Program-made: the position numbers and the translations under genes
Shown here: positions 1 to 8,110 of the stretch, in pieces
Numbering within the stretch: the first letter of the stretch is position 1
Layout: every line of letters starts with the position of its first letter
Assembly (NCBI GenBank): GCA_964540995.1
Contig: CAZIOU010000005.1
Location: 1-60,791 of the forward strand
From: JAZDLR01 sp964540995
GTDB lineage: Bacteria; Patescibacteriota; Patescibacteriia; UBA1558; 2-01-FULL-52-15
Direction of reading: 5' to 3'
DNA: 60,791 bases
The notes under the pieces: generated by a model
What the model was told of the DNA's origin: nothing
The model's database searches: none
What the model saw: the letters and a program-made list of their open reading frames with translations, nothing else

Positions 1-1361
1 GCGCTGATAATCTGCTGTACGATCTCAGTCAGCGAATCTTCATTACTTTCTTGATGCAGATCGAGTCGTTCGGCGATAGCATGTGGATCCTCACCCGTAG
101 TTACCATGGCGGAGAAGATTGTCTGGGCCGCTGAACTATTGACCTTACCCTGATAGACGAGGACGATAAATTCTGCCATGTCTTCCGGCGTGACTGGTGA
201 CTGCTCGATAGTCTTGCCAGCAGCGTTCAAATGTTTAAAAAGTTCAGTCGTGATCCAAGCGAAAGCCAACCGACCCAACTTCTTACGATTAGCTTGCCAG
301 ATCTCTTCTTCGCTGCCACTGGACTCTCCTGACGACAAGAGCCAGTCACGCAATTCACTAACTGTGGCTTCGAAATAATTGGCTGTAGGGATATCCATGG
401 AGATCAATTCAGCATCACCATAATTGAGCAAATACTCATCCATGAAGCGATTGCGTTTGGCGGACGGTAACTCTGGTAGCGAGCGCTTGATCGCTTCTAC
501 TTCTTCAGCTGTCAGTTCGACTGGCGGCAAATCTGGCTCGGGGAAGAAACGATAATCATTACTTTCTTCTTTGGTCCGCTGCTCCACGGTCACTCCTTCA
601 TCGTCCTTCCAGCCACGAGTACTACCCTGCTTCGGTGCCATATCACCCTCCCAGAGTGCTGTCTGCCTTTCGATCTCATAGTGCAAAGCACGTTCTACCG
701 CACGGAAAGAATTAACGTTCTTAATCTCTGTCTTGGGGTACAGCTTCACATCACCAACTGGTCGCAAGGAAATATTGGCATCGACACGCAACTGTCCCTT
801 CTCCATATCAGCATCCGACACTCCAAGGTAACGAGCAATCAAACGTAACTCTTGTAAGAAGCGTTTGGCTTCAGCGGGCGTGCGGAAATCAGGTTTGGTG
901 ACGATCTCAGCCAAAGGAGCTCCGGCACGATTGAAGTCAATCAGGCTCTGACCTTTGATGTGGAAATTCTTGCCTGTATCTTCTTCTAGGTGCATACGCT
1001 CAATACCGAATCGGCGTTCTTGTCCTTCGACTATCAGCAACAGATAGCCATCAGTAGCGATCGGCTGATCAAATTGGGTAATCTGATAGCCCTTGGGTAA
1101 ATCGGGGTAGAAATAATTTTTGCGATCAAATTTGGAAAAGCGATTAATATAGCAGTTAATGCCTAACCCCATACGAATTCCTTGTTGGATAGCTTCAGCG
1201 TTAACCAATGGCAAAGTGCCTGGGTGTCCGAGACAGACAGGACAGACAGCCGAATTGGGTTGCTCGTTATCACGATCATTAACGCAACGACAAAACATCT
1301 TGCTCTTAGTCTTGAGCTGCAGATGAATCTCTAGACCGATGATCGGTTCGTATTTAGACAT
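1..1361 (-). CDS. gatB: Aspartyl/glutamyl-tRNA(Asn/Gln) amidotransferase subunit B, cut by the left edge
   Basis: GatB is the kinase/tRNA-binding subunit of the GatCAB amidotransferase, which converts Glu-tRNA(Gln) or Asp-tRNA(Asn) to the amide form. The frame reads MSKYEPIIGLEIHLQL at the start, then the cysteine set CRCVND and CPVCLGHPG, typical of GatB. Later come IDFNRAGAPLAEIVT and VDANISLRP, and YRFFPEPDLPP, all family hallmarks. The reading frame is open to base 1, so the C-terminal tail lies outside the window. The start overlaps the stop of the upstream tdk-tmk fusion by 8 nt, implying translational coupling. There is no SD motif before the ATG. GatC and GatA are not in the window. 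Confidence 0.95.
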   Translation of the reverse strand, partial: MSKYEPIIGLEIHLQLKTKSKMFCRCVNDRDNEQPNSAVCPVCLGHPGTLPLVNAEAIQQGIRMGLGINCYINRFSKFDRKNYFYPDLPKGYQITQFDQPIATDGYLLLIVEGQERRFGIERMHLEEDTGKNFHIKGQSLIDFNRAGAPLAEIVTKPDFRTPAEAKRFLQELRLIARYLGVSDADMEKGQLRVDANISLRPVGDVKLYPKTEIKNVNSFRAVERALHYEIERQTALWEGDMAPKQGSTRGWKDDEGVTVEQRTKEESNDYRFFPEPDLPPVELTAEEVEAIKRSLPELPSAKRNRFMDEYLLNYGDAELISMDIPTANYFEATVSELRDWLLSSGESSGSEEEIWQANRKKLGRLAFAWITTELFKHLNAAGKTIEQSPVTPEDMAEFIVLVYQGKVNSSAAQTIFSAMVTTGEDPHAIAERLDLHQESNEDSLTEIVQQIIS

Positions 1362-2577
1362 GGAGACGTGATTGGATAGTATTCCAGATAGCGTTATTGA
1401 TAGCTTCTCTCGACATCATTGTACCATTGTCCATACACTCGATCAAAGCAAAATTATCAAACTTACTAGCGATCTCCAGATAGACTTGCTCCGCTGCCCG
1501 TAGATGCTCTAGATTGCCTTCAGTCAAATCACGTTTCTTCTCCCCGATATAGGAGCGCGGAGCTTTCTGATCAACTAATTGCTGACCTACTTCGGCAGGC
1601 ACATGCAGGATAATATTGAGGTCTGGCTTAGGGATACCACAAATCTCATATTCCAATTGATACAACCAGTCAAAGAACTTCTGCCGCTCCACCGGATCTT
1701 TGATCTGCGCACCCTGATGTCCCATGCTGGCCGTGACATACCGATTGGACAGGACAATATAGCCATCAGCCAATTGGCGCCGGATCTCGAAGCTGGCCGC
1801 GAAACGATCCAAAGCGTAGAAGAGTGACGCACGCTTAGAATTGACCTGCTCCAACGTACCATAGTTACCGTTCAGATATTGCTCACAGAAATAAGCTGAA
1901 GCTTGACCGTAGCGCGGGAAATCAGCTACCGCTACTCGGTAACCTTTGGCTTGTAGTCGCTGAGCCAACAATTGCACCTGTGTCCCTTTGCCCGAGCCAT
2001 CGGTTCCATCAATAACAATCAACTTACCCGTGACTACTGCTTTGCGCTGAGCATTGCAACTACGGCACAGGGGTAGATAGCTTTCTTTGCCGCCCACTTC
2101 GAATCGTTCGTGTGACTGTGATTTACGGTAAGACCGAGTGGCGTTATCAGCATTGCAATCAGCGCAGACAGCTTGCAGCTTCTCGATATATTCTGATACA
2201 CCCATCAATTCTTTAGTCGCTTCAAAAGCTCTATCCTCAGCATCCAGGTCGAGACCAGCCGTAATCACTTCTTTGCCAGCAGCCGCCAGCGTCTCAGCAA
2301 CGCGGATTAATTGCTGCGCATCCAAGAAATGGATCTCATCGATACCAATCACTTCAAATTCACCTACCAAAGGTAAGATATCGTTGGCGCTGGAAATGAC
2401 GATCGATGGTACCCGATGATTATCGTGTGTCACTACCTCCGTCTCGCTATAACGATTATCGATCTGCGGTTTGAATAAAACCACTTTCTTACCAGCAATA
2501 TCAGCACGCTTAAGATACCACAGCAGTCGACTGGTTTTGCCGGAGAACATGCAACCGGTTATTACTCGGATGGACAT
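1354..2577 (-). CDS. Fused thymidine kinase and thymidylate kinase
   Basis: This 407-residue protein joins two enzymes of consecutive steps: thymidine to dTMP (Tdk) and dTMP to dTDP (Tmk). Residues 1 to about 180 are a type II thymidine kinase: P-loop GCMFSGKT (8-15), catalytic acid in IDEIHF (Glu 81), and a zinc site formed by Cys138/Cys141 and Cys171/Cys174. From about residue 184 a thymidylate kinase begins: P-loop GTDGSGKGT (191-199), DFPRYG (219-224) and a lid region around EKKRDLTEG. The join follows directly after the zinc ribbon with no long linker. Both halves keep their nucleotide-binding motifs, so both are probably active. It sits in a pyrimidine deoxynucleotide cluster and overlaps gatB by 8 nt. 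No SD precedes the ATG. A frameshift artefact is unlikely because the frame is single and continuous. Confidence 0.93.
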   Translation of the reverse strand: MSIRVITGCMFSGKTSRLLWYLKRADIAGKKVVLFKPQIDNRYSETEVVTHDNHRVPSIVISSANDILPLVGEFEVIGIDEIHFLDAQQLIRVAETLAAAGKEVITAGLDLDAEDRAFEATKELMGVSEYIEKLQAVCADCNADNATRSYRKSQSHERFEVGGKESYLPLCRSCNAQRKAVVTGKLIVIDGTDGSGKGTQVQLLAQRLQAKGYRVAVADFPRYGQASAYFCEQYLNGNYGTLEQVNSKRASLFYALDRFAASFEIRRQLADGYIVLSNRYVTASMGHQGAQIKDPVERQKFFDWLYQLEYEICGIPKPDLNIILHVPAEVGQQLVDQKAPRSYIGEKKRDLTEGNLEHLRAAEQVYLEIASKFDNFALIECMDNGTMMSREAINNAIWNTIQSRLHV

Positions 2578-2579
2578 GA

Positions 2580-2648
2580 AATGTATTTAGTATTAGGTAG
2601 GAAGTATAAAGTAGTTTTGCATGATACCTACTACTTTATACCTTATAC
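2580..2648. repeat. Intergenic hairpin of degenerate TATAAAGTA words
   Basis: The gap between tandem thyX and tdk-tmk is filled by an inverted repeat. The left arm is built of words like TTAGTATTAGG, AAGTATAAAGTAG; the right arm reads TACTACTTTATACC, TTATACTTATTG. Very similar words recur at 33083-33146, 54506-54635 and 60570-60606. It lies in mid-operon and has no T-tract, so it is not an ordinary terminator. Confidence 0.75.
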
Positions 2649-4349
2649 TTATTGAATATCCTTCTCATCTAACTTTCTCTCCTTCACTCTCTGCTTGGCC
2701 TCTGCGTCACCCCTGCTCCAGAAATAATCATTGTGATCCACAAACTTCATTGCTTCCGCGCGCCAACTGCGATTCTTCTCAATTTCCTTATGCATCAGCT
2801 GACAGACCTTACGATACTGCGGATGGCCCTGTGGCGTCGTGCGTAGCTCCAGTAAATGATAAGCTTCGCGTTCATTAAAGGCTAAGATCCAACGGACTTT
2901 GTGACCGTGCAAAGTAATATACGAAGCTTCTAGGGGGAAATCTCTGGTCACGGTCTGATACAAGGCTTTGGCACGTTCATGACAGGCCAACACCTTGTCT
3001 TCGAAACCAGCCAACCTGATATCTTCGGGTACGATGAAACCCAGCATCGGACTGAAGCGCTGACGTAACTGACTGGTCATACGATGCCGCTCGAGATCTT
3101 TGTAAGTACCAAAGTCAGTTATCAGATCGAAAGTATAACGATAACCACTTTCCAAAGCTCGGTACGGTCTATCACGTCGGGTCTGACGTTCACCAATATA
3201 AGTCTGACGAATTTTTTCTTTTAATTCCGGAGTTAGTCTGCGTACCACCTTAATCAACTGCCGCAAAGAGTGGTGGCAATATTCATACAGCATCATGGCT
3301 ATCATTAGGACGTCTTCTTCATCACGTGTTAATTCACGCAATTGATCGGCCGAGATCATTGTCTGCTCCATGACCACAGTGTTAATCTTCTCCGCAATAG
3401 CGGATTCGCCACGATCAAGCAAGACAACCGGATCTTCGTCTTTGGCGTCGGTTGTGGCTAATAATTCAGAAGTCAAAGCGTTCATTGCCCGATGGACCAC
3501 TTGACGATACTCATTGGGTTTGGAACGTTTGACATAATGTGGGATGACTTTATCCAACTCTTGTTTGGCCTGCTGTGCTATGCTGGCCGCTTCTTGCAAC
3601 GTTGATGTCATTAGATGGGACAGTACACCCTGATAGAAACGACCATTACCAAACATACCAACATTAGTCTTAGTCGCCAGCGGAAGTAAGCTGCGCAAGG
3701 AATCACAAGCCTTGGTGCGAATATCCGAATTGTAAGTTATAGTGAAGGCTTTCTGATCTTTCTCCTCTTTCAGCTCGGCTAATTTCTGCTTCTGACCAGT
3801 ACCGAGGACATCATATTCCGCTTCTTCGATCGGCTTCAATTTCTGATAGTAGGCCTTCATCGGCTCCATCAGATCGCAATAAGTCTGGAAAATGAAATCC
3901 ATAGTCGCCATGTATTCGCTGGCGTGAGGCGAAGCCATGATGCGCGGATCACGATAATAGCGGAAATTGCCTTGGTCATCGCGTTGATCGTAGAAAACAT
4001 AGCGCGTCGATTGCTCAATGGGCGATCCGCCGATACGCCTGTCCTCTATCTCTTTGGAGATTAAGACAGAAATATTTTCGAAAGAAACATGCGCACCCTC
4101 TAATTCTCCGACTGAATCATCGCCATAAGCCACCAAGACACGTTCAATCAATTGCGAAGCTCGCTGCACATCCAGCATACCTTCTTTGATAAACTCTTTG
4201 AGCAACACCTCCCGGAAACCGCCTTTGGCTCGACTGTAGCGAGCATAAATAGAACCGACAATACCTTCTAGATTGGTGACACAGAAGACATCACCGTCCG
4301 GATCGGTAACATATTTTTTTAGGATTTCTTTTTCTTCAGGGGTAAACAT
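2649..4349 (-). CDS. thyX: Tandem-domain FAD-dependent thymidylate synthase (ThyX) homologue
   Basis: ThyX makes dTMP from dUMP with methylenetetrahydrofolate and FAD, usually as a homotetramer of about 220-residue chains. This 566-residue protein holds two ThyX-like domains in one chain. The N-half has GGSPIEQSTRYV (about 107-118), matching the second part of the ThyX signature (S..EQS.RY), and a PLATKTNVGMFGNGR region, but not the RHR part. The C-half has RHRMTS at 421-426, matching the first part, and NEREAYHLLELRTTPQG, matching the substrate-binding helix, but not EQS.RY. The two halves thus look like complementary degenerate copies that would pair as a pseudodimer. Neighbours tdk-tmk, dut and dCMP deaminase support a role in dTMP synthesis. 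No thyA is present in the window. No SD precedes the ATG. Confidence 0.85.
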   Translation of the reverse strand: MFTPEEKEILKKYVTDPDGDVFCVTNLEGIVGSIYARYSRAKGGFREVLLKEFIKEGMLDVQRASQLIERVLVAYGDDSVGELEGAHVSFENISVLISKEIEDRRIGGSPIEQSTRYVFYDQRDDQGNFRYYRDPRIMASPHASEYMATMDFIFQTYCDLMEPMKAYYQKLKPIEEAEYDVLGTGQKQKLAELKEEKDQKAFTITYNSDIRTKACDSLRSLLPLATKTNVGMFGNGRFYQGVLSHLMTSTLQEAASIAQQAKQELDKVIPHYVKRSKPNEYRQVVHRAMNALTSELLATTDAKDEDPVVLLDRGESAIAEKINTVVMEQTMISADQLRELTRDEEDVLMIAMMLYEYCHHSLRQLIKVVRRLTPELKEKIRQTYIGERQTRRDRPYRALESGYRYTFDLITDFGTYKDLERHRMTSQLRQRFSPMLGFIVPEDIRLAGFEDKVLACHERAKALYQTVTRDFPLEASYITLHGHKVRWILAFNEREAYHLLELRTTPQGHPQYRKVCQLMHKEIEKNRSWRAEAMKFVDHNDYFWSRGDAEAKQRVKERKLDEKDIQ

Positions 4350-4391
4350 TGATTATGACTGATAAATTGTTAACGCCGACACTCTCCATAT

Positions 4392-4547
4392 CTGTCTTTG
4401 CGAGAAATCCTTTGGCCTTCTGGTCGAAGGATTTCGCGGCAACCTAGCCTATCTGATGTCACACAATCATCGGGTGACTTCTATTGTGATAAACTGAAGT
4501 AATTTCAAGGGGATTGCTTCCCGCGTCAAACGCGGTCGCAATGACAG
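4392..4547. repeat. Palindromic MITE-like element, copy 1 (156 bp)
   Basis: It starts CTGTCTTTGCGAG and ends TCGCAATGACAG, so the ends are near inverted repeats. It is about 150 bp and is the reverse orientation of the copy at 9339-9490, sharing the blocks CTTCTGGTC, CGCGGCAA, GATGTCAC and TTTCAAGGGGATTGCTTCCC. It carries no open reading frame and lies between dut and thyX. Confidence 0.8.
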
Positions 4548-4555
4548 AGTGTTGG

Positions 4556-4978
4556 TTAACGCCCGGTACTCCCGAACCCACCCTCAGCCCGACTGGTACT
4601 ATTTAATTCCTCCGCTTCTTCAAATTGCACCACTTCCACGGGTTGGAAAAGTACTTGTGCTACTTTATCTCCCACTTTCACTTCATATGGTTGATCGGAA
4701 GTATTGAGCAAAATAACGGTCCACTCACCGCGATAATTGGAATCTAGGACGCCGGCCAGACAGGTCAGGCCGTATTTGGCTGATAGACTACTGCGATCCA
4801 TGATCAAAGCCACATGCGTAGCGGGAAACTGCACCGCGAAGCCCAAGGGAAACGAATGGTGTTCTCCGGGTTGTAATATCTTGGCCTCCAGCGAAAACAA
4901 ATTCGCTCCTGCGTCTCCTTCGTGAATATAGGTTGGGATGTAGGCTTCTGGCCTAAGCTTTTTAAATTTGACGTGCAT
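4556..4978 (-). CDS. dut: dUTP diphosphatase (dUTPase)
   Basis: dUTPase hydrolyses dUTP to dUMP and pyrophosphate, keeping uracil out of DNA and feeding ThyX. The 140-residue trimeric-type protein shows the five motifs in order: DAGANLFS, DRSSLS, GVLDSNYRGEW, GDKVAQVLF and the C-terminal glycine-rich RAEGGFGSTGR. Motif 1 has Asn where many family members have a second Asp (DAGxDL), a tolerated change. The chosen ATG at 4978 gives MHVKFKKL; a TTG two codons further upstream (4984) is possible. Either start overlaps the end of the upstream kinase gene by about 17-23 nt, so the two are translated as a coupled pair. No SD is seen. Confidence 0.95.
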   Translation of the reverse strand: MHVKFKKLRPEAYIPTYIHEGDAGANLFSLEAKILQPGEHHSFPLGFAVQFPATHVALIMDRSSLSAKYGLTCLAGVLDSNYRGEWTVILLNTSDQPYEVKVGDKVAQVLFQPVEVVQFEEAEELNSTSRAEGGFGSTGR

Positions 4979-5528
4979 AGCCAAGAGAGGTTAAAAGTTG
5001 ATCTAATTGTTGCTGCAAGGATTCAACCGAACCATCATTATTGATATGATACTCAGCTTGCTCCATCACACTGGGTATGGCCTGTTCTGGTTCTGCTTGT
5101 TGATCGAGGGCAAATTGCTCTCGACTCTTACCAGCGTCATCGGGATTCTCGCCCCGCGTGATCAGGCGTTGGTAGCGAATTGACTCTTCCGCTTCGATAG
5201 CAATCAGATGAAATTCAGGCAGCTGGCGTAAGTACTCGATATCAGCCAAACGACGGATACCTTCGACAATAACAATGTCATGACTGTCAGCTCGCACGTC
5301 TTCAGCAATAACTTGCGCCAAAATATTTTCTCCGAACTGCTGACGCAACAAACCAGACAAAGCTTGCATATTCTCTCTGGTAGTCGGCTGATGCAGACGT
5401 TCCAATACATCTCGCAGCATGGTGGAATAACGGTGACTACCGGCCTGATAGCGCTCAACGACATAAGCAGCAGCAGTACCCTTGCCGCTCACCATCAGCC
5501 CAGTGAAGCCGAGGACAATTTTAGCCAT
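4962..5528 (-). CDS. P-loop nucleotide/dephospho-CoA kinase-like protein (UPF0200-like)
   Basis: This 188-residue P-loop protein begins MAKIVLGFTGLMVSGKGTAA, a Walker A of the adenylate/dephospho-CoA kinase superfamily. It has an IVIVEGIRRLADIEYL segment (Walker B and following helix), a lid-like LITRGENPDD, and NDGSVESL near the end. This order resembles the UPF0200/dephospho-CoA-kinase-like family best known from archaea. The true substrate is not known. Because it is overlapped on both sides by dCMP deaminase (8 nt) and dut (about 17 nt), a role as a deoxynucleoside monophosphate kinase is an attractive inference, but CoA biosynthesis cannot be excluded. There is no SD. Confidence 0.7.
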   Translation of the reverse strand: MAKIVLGFTGLMVSGKGTAAAYVVERYQAGSHRYSTMLRDVLERLHQPTTRENMQALSGLLRQQFGENILAQVIAEDVRADSHDIVIVEGIRRLADIEYLRQLPEFHLIAIEAEESIRYQRLITRGENPDDAGKSREQFALDQQAEPEQAIPSVMEQAEYHINNDGSVESLQQQLDQLLTSLGYARQI

Positions 5529-6045
5529 TGGTTAATACGACGTTACCTTCAGCTGCTTGACGCTCTTCAATATCATGAGAGAACATCTCGGACAAACTTT
5601 GCTCCCATTCGGCGTTGCGTTGATACATCGTCACTTCTAGCCCAGCCTCTCGTAGATAATCAAGGGCTTGGGCGTTACGATAAATCTTACCCACCACCAC
5701 TCGTTTGATACCGGCAGCCACGATATATTTGGCACAGTGAATGCAAGGATTATACGTCGCGTACAAAGTAGCACCATCAGTACTCGATCCCTGCAAGACC
5801 GCAACTTGCAGAATAGTATTATGCTCGGCGTGAATCGTTCGCACGCAATGACCATCCTCGAGCAAATGACCAGCTTCGAGACAGTTAGGCTGACCTGAAG
5901 GCGCGCCGTTATAACCAGTGGCGATGATGCGCTTCTGCTGGACCAAGATAGCTCCGGCGGCCAGCCGATCGCAGGAACTTCGGGTTGCTACGATGCGCGT
6001 CATGGCCATGAAATAGTCGTCCCAATTGGGTCTATAGGTAGGCAT
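5521..6045 (-). CDS. Deoxycytidylate (dCMP) deaminase
   Basis: Zinc-dependent deaminase converting dCMP to dUMP, the substrate of ThyX. The 174-residue protein has the zinc and catalytic motif HAEHN (His72, Glu74) and the second zinc motif NPCIHC (Cys101, Cys104). It also has the ComEB-type N-terminus, NWDDYFMAMTRIVATRSSC, and a CLEAGH..DGHCVRTIHAE block typical of dCMP deaminase. The start at 6045 (MPTYRPNWDD) is preferred over an upstream TTG because the extra residues look like non-coding sequence. A candidate -10 box TACAAT (6074-6079, minus strand) lies about 29 nt upstream, after the rplA terminator, so this gene probably starts the nucleotide operon. No SD is present. Confidence 0.93.
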   Translation of the reverse strand: MPTYRPNWDDYFMAMTRIVATRSSCDRLAAGAILVQQKRIIATGYNGAPSGQPNCLEAGHLLEDGHCVRTIHAEHNTILQVAVLQGSSTDGATLYATYNPCIHCAKYIVAAGIKRVVVGKIYRNAQALDYLREAGLEVTMYQRNAEWEQSLSEMFSHDIEERQAAEGNVVLTNG

Positions 6046-6142
6046 TGTGTATAAGGTAAGAGTTAGTGCCTGTATTGTACCAAAGGCCAGTCTAAGCGAA
6101 AACATTGACCGAGAGGGCCAACTGTTGCTCAATATAGAAAAT

Positions 6143-6172
6143 CAAAAAACTGCCCCAGAGAGCAGCTTTTTG
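6143..6172 (-). terminator. Rho-independent terminator after rplA
   Basis: On the minus strand the sequence AAAAAGCTGC, loop TCTCTGGG, GCAGTTTTTTG forms a stem followed by a run of T. It lies just after the rplA stop and separates the ribosomal operon from the dCMP deaminase operon. Confidence 0.85.
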
Positions 6173-6181
6173 TGAAATATT

Positions 6182-6862
6182 TTATAGTCCGACTTTGATC
6201 GCAGGACCCATTGATGAGGTCAGGTAGATGCCCTTGATGTAGACACCTTTGAGCTTCTCCGGTTTGACGCTCTTGAGCGCTTTGACGAAGGCTTCGAAGT
6301 TGTCATTGATCTTAGCAGCATCGAAGGAAACTTTACCGATAACGACATGGACATTACCGAAGGAGTCGTTCTTGAAACTGATCTTACCGGCTTTGAGCTC
6401 GGTGACAGTCTGACCAACCTTAGTGGTGATGGTTCCGGTCTTAGGGTTAGGCATCAGGCCTTTCTGACCCAAGATACGAGCGATAGCCGCCAGATCTTTC
6501 ATCATGTCGGGAGTAGCGATAGCAACATCGAAGTCACATTTACCGCTTTTCTTGATCTCTTCGATCAATTCTTTGTTACCGACGGTGTCAGCGCCAGCCT
6601 TCTTGGCTTCAGCTGCGAGATCATCTGGCACAAAGGCAGCGATCTTGACGGTCTTACCGCTACCATGAGGCAGGGCTACCGTAGCACGGACCAACTGATC
6701 ACTCTGCTTAGGATCGATACCGAGCTTCACATGAACTTCAATAGAAGCATCAAATTTGACACCGGAGGTATCTTTGACCAAAGCAATAGCTTCAGCGGTA
6801 GGATAACTCTTGGTGCTGTCGACTTTGGCCTTCTGGGCCTTGAGACGTTTTCCAATTTTCAT
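6182..6862 (-). CDS. rplA: Ribosomal protein L1 (uL1)
   Basis: uL1 binds 23S rRNA at the stalk base by the ribosomal E site. The 226-residue length is normal. It starts MKIGKRLKAQKAKVDSTKSY and has the domain II region GLMPNPKTGTITTKVG, a near-invariant L1 signature, followed by KAGKISFKND and the C-terminal KGVYIKGIYLTSSMGPAIKV. It is the last gene of secE-nusG-rplK-rplA. In many bacteria rplJ-rplL follow; here a terminator and dCMP deaminase follow instead. L1 commonly represses its own operon by binding mRNA; no clear mimic site was identified. No SD precedes the start. Confidence 0.98.
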   Translation of the reverse strand: MKIGKRLKAQKAKVDSTKSYPTAEAIALVKDTSGVKFDASIEVHVKLGIDPKQSDQLVRATVALPHGSGKTVKIAAFVPDDLAAEAKKAGADTVGNKELIEEIKKSGKCDFDVAIATPDMMKDLAAIARILGQKGLMPNPKTGTITTKVGQTVTELKAGKISFKNDSFGNVHVVIGKVSFDAAKINDNFEAFVKALKSVKPEKLKGVYIKGIYLTSSMGPAIKVGL

Positions 6863-6914
6863 AGTTATGAATTTATGTGGTTATAACGTCGCCCGCAGCT
6901 TAGGCGTAGGGTGA

Positions 6915-6992
6915 CTCCCACTTTAATTAAGAAGGTACTCGATACTCGTTACTCGCGACTCGTCTTTCCGAGTACCGAGTAACGAGCCCCAA
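6915..6992. repeat. Intergenic hairpin of degenerate TACTCG words
   Basis: Between rplK and rplA. The left arm reads GGTACTCGATACTCGTTACT, then CGCGACTCG; the right arm reads CGAGTACCGAGTAACGAG. The arms pair as an imperfect long hairpin. The same vocabulary recurs at 7498-7556 and, single-armed, inside the helicase gene at 23132-23169. Confidence 0.75.
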
Positions 6993-6996
6993 GTCC

Positions 6997-7422
6997 CTAG
7001 TCTTTGATTGTGATCCCCATCTGTCGCGCCGTGCCAGCGATAATGTTCATAGCGGCGTCGATGTCATTGGCGTTGAGGTCAGGCATTTTGACTTCGGCAA
7101 TCTCTTTCAACTGCGCTTTGGTCACTACGCCGACTTTCTCCTGTAATGGTTTACCGGAGCCTTTCTCAATACCAGCGGCTTTCTTCAGTAATTCGGAAGC
7201 TGGTGGAGTCTTGAGAATGAAGGTAAAGGTTCGATCTTCATAAATAGTCAGATCGATAGGAACCGTAGTTCCACGCTTATCCTTGGTTGCTTCGTTAAAT
7301 TTGGAACAGAAGTCTTGAATGTTAACACCGTGCGGTCCAAGTGCAGTACCGACTGGTGGAGCTGGTGTAGCCGCACCACCCATGATCTGCAGCTTGACTA
7401 ATGCTTTGATTGGTTTAGCCAT
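6997..7422 (-). CDS. rplK: Ribosomal protein L11 (uL11)
   Basis: uL11 forms the GTPase-associated centre with 23S rRNA and contacts elongation factors and the stringent response machinery. The 141-residue protein is standard length. Its N-terminus MAKPIKALVKLQI, the proline-rich GGAATPAPPVGTALGPHGV and the C-terminal rRNA-binding part ending GTARQMGI are diagnostic. It is third in secE-nusG-rplK-rplA. The gaps on both sides hold word-type hairpins, unusual for a ribosomal protein operon. No SD precedes the ATG. Confidence 0.98.
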   Translation of the reverse strand: MAKPIKALVKLQIMGGAATPAPPVGTALGPHGVNIQDFCSKFNEATKDKRGTTVPIDLTIYEDRTFTFILKTPPASELLKKAAGIEKGSGKPLQEKVGVVTKAQLKEIAEVKMPDLNANDIDAAMNIIAGTARQMGITIKD

Positions 7423-7497
7423 AATTATTTACTTATTATATCGGGATACACTAGAAGCTTTTCTTAAAGAAAAAATGCACCCAACTTAATTATCAAT

Positions 7498-7556
7498 TTC
7501 GGTACCCGCGGCCCGAAGCTCGATTATCGAGTCCCGAGCCGCGAGTACCAAGCACC
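7498..7556. repeat. Intergenic hairpin of GAGTACC/TCGAG words
   Basis: Between nusG and rplK. GGTACCCGCGGCCCGAAGCTCG pairs imperfectly with CGAGTCCCGAGCCGCGAGTACC around a TCGATTATCGA centre. It is related in wording to 6915-6992 but richer in G and C. There is no T-tract on either strand. Confidence 0.75.
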
Positions 7557-7558
7557 AT

Positions 7559-8104
7559 TTATAATTTCTTCACCTGCAAGAAGTCCAATTCAACCGGAGT
7601 TTCGCGACCGAAGACGGAAATAAGAACTTTGACTTTGCCACGAGCTTCATCGATCTCACTCGCTTTACCTTCGTAATTCTTGAACGGACCATCGACGATC
7701 TTGACCATCTGACCGACAGCAATATCAATCTTATACTCTGGATCTTCCACACCCATGCGTTGCTGTAATGATTTGATCTCTTCGTCAGCTACTGGTGTCG
7801 GGATCGTACCGGTACCGATAAATCCTGTGACGTTCGGCGTATTGCGTACGACATACCAAGAAGCATCAGTTACGATCATATTGACCATGACATAGCCAGG
7901 GAAAATCTTCTCACGGACAGTCTTACGCTTGCCGTTCTTGATCTTGATCTTAGTCTCGGTGGGGATCAGTACATCGAAAATCTTATCTTCCATATCCATC
8001 GATTCGATACGCTGTTTCAAGTTGCGAGCTACGTTCTCTTCATAACCAGAGTAGGTATGCAGCGCGTACCAACGGCGACCCTGTTGTAAATTTTGTTTGG
8101 CCAT
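7559..8104 (-). CDS. nusG: Transcription elongation/antitermination factor NusG
   Basis: NusG binds RNA polymerase, suppresses pausing and couples to the ribosome or Rho. The 181-residue protein has the NGN domain, with RRWYALHTYSGYEENVARNL at the N-terminus and FPGYVMVNMIVTDASWYVVR, and a C-terminal KOW domain with GQMVKIVDGPFKNYEGKASE. Length and domains are standard. It lies 6 nt after secE, in the usual order. No SD is visible before the ATG. Confidence 0.98.
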   Translation of the reverse strand: MAKQNLQQGRRWYALHTYSGYEENVARNLKQRIESMDMEDKIFDVLIPTETKIKIKNGKRKTVREKIFPGYVMVNMIVTDASWYVVRNTPNVTGFIGTGTIPTPVADEEIKSLQQRMGVEDPEYKIDIAVGQMVKIVDGPFKNYEGKASEIDEARGKVKVLISVFGRETPVELDFLQVKKL

Positions 8105-8110
8105 AGTCGT

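Noticed and set aside
5637..5855. Several other-frame ORFs of 60-180 codons throughout the window
   Set aside because: They lie opposite or out of frame with confidently identified genes, lack SD or family motifs, and are shadows.
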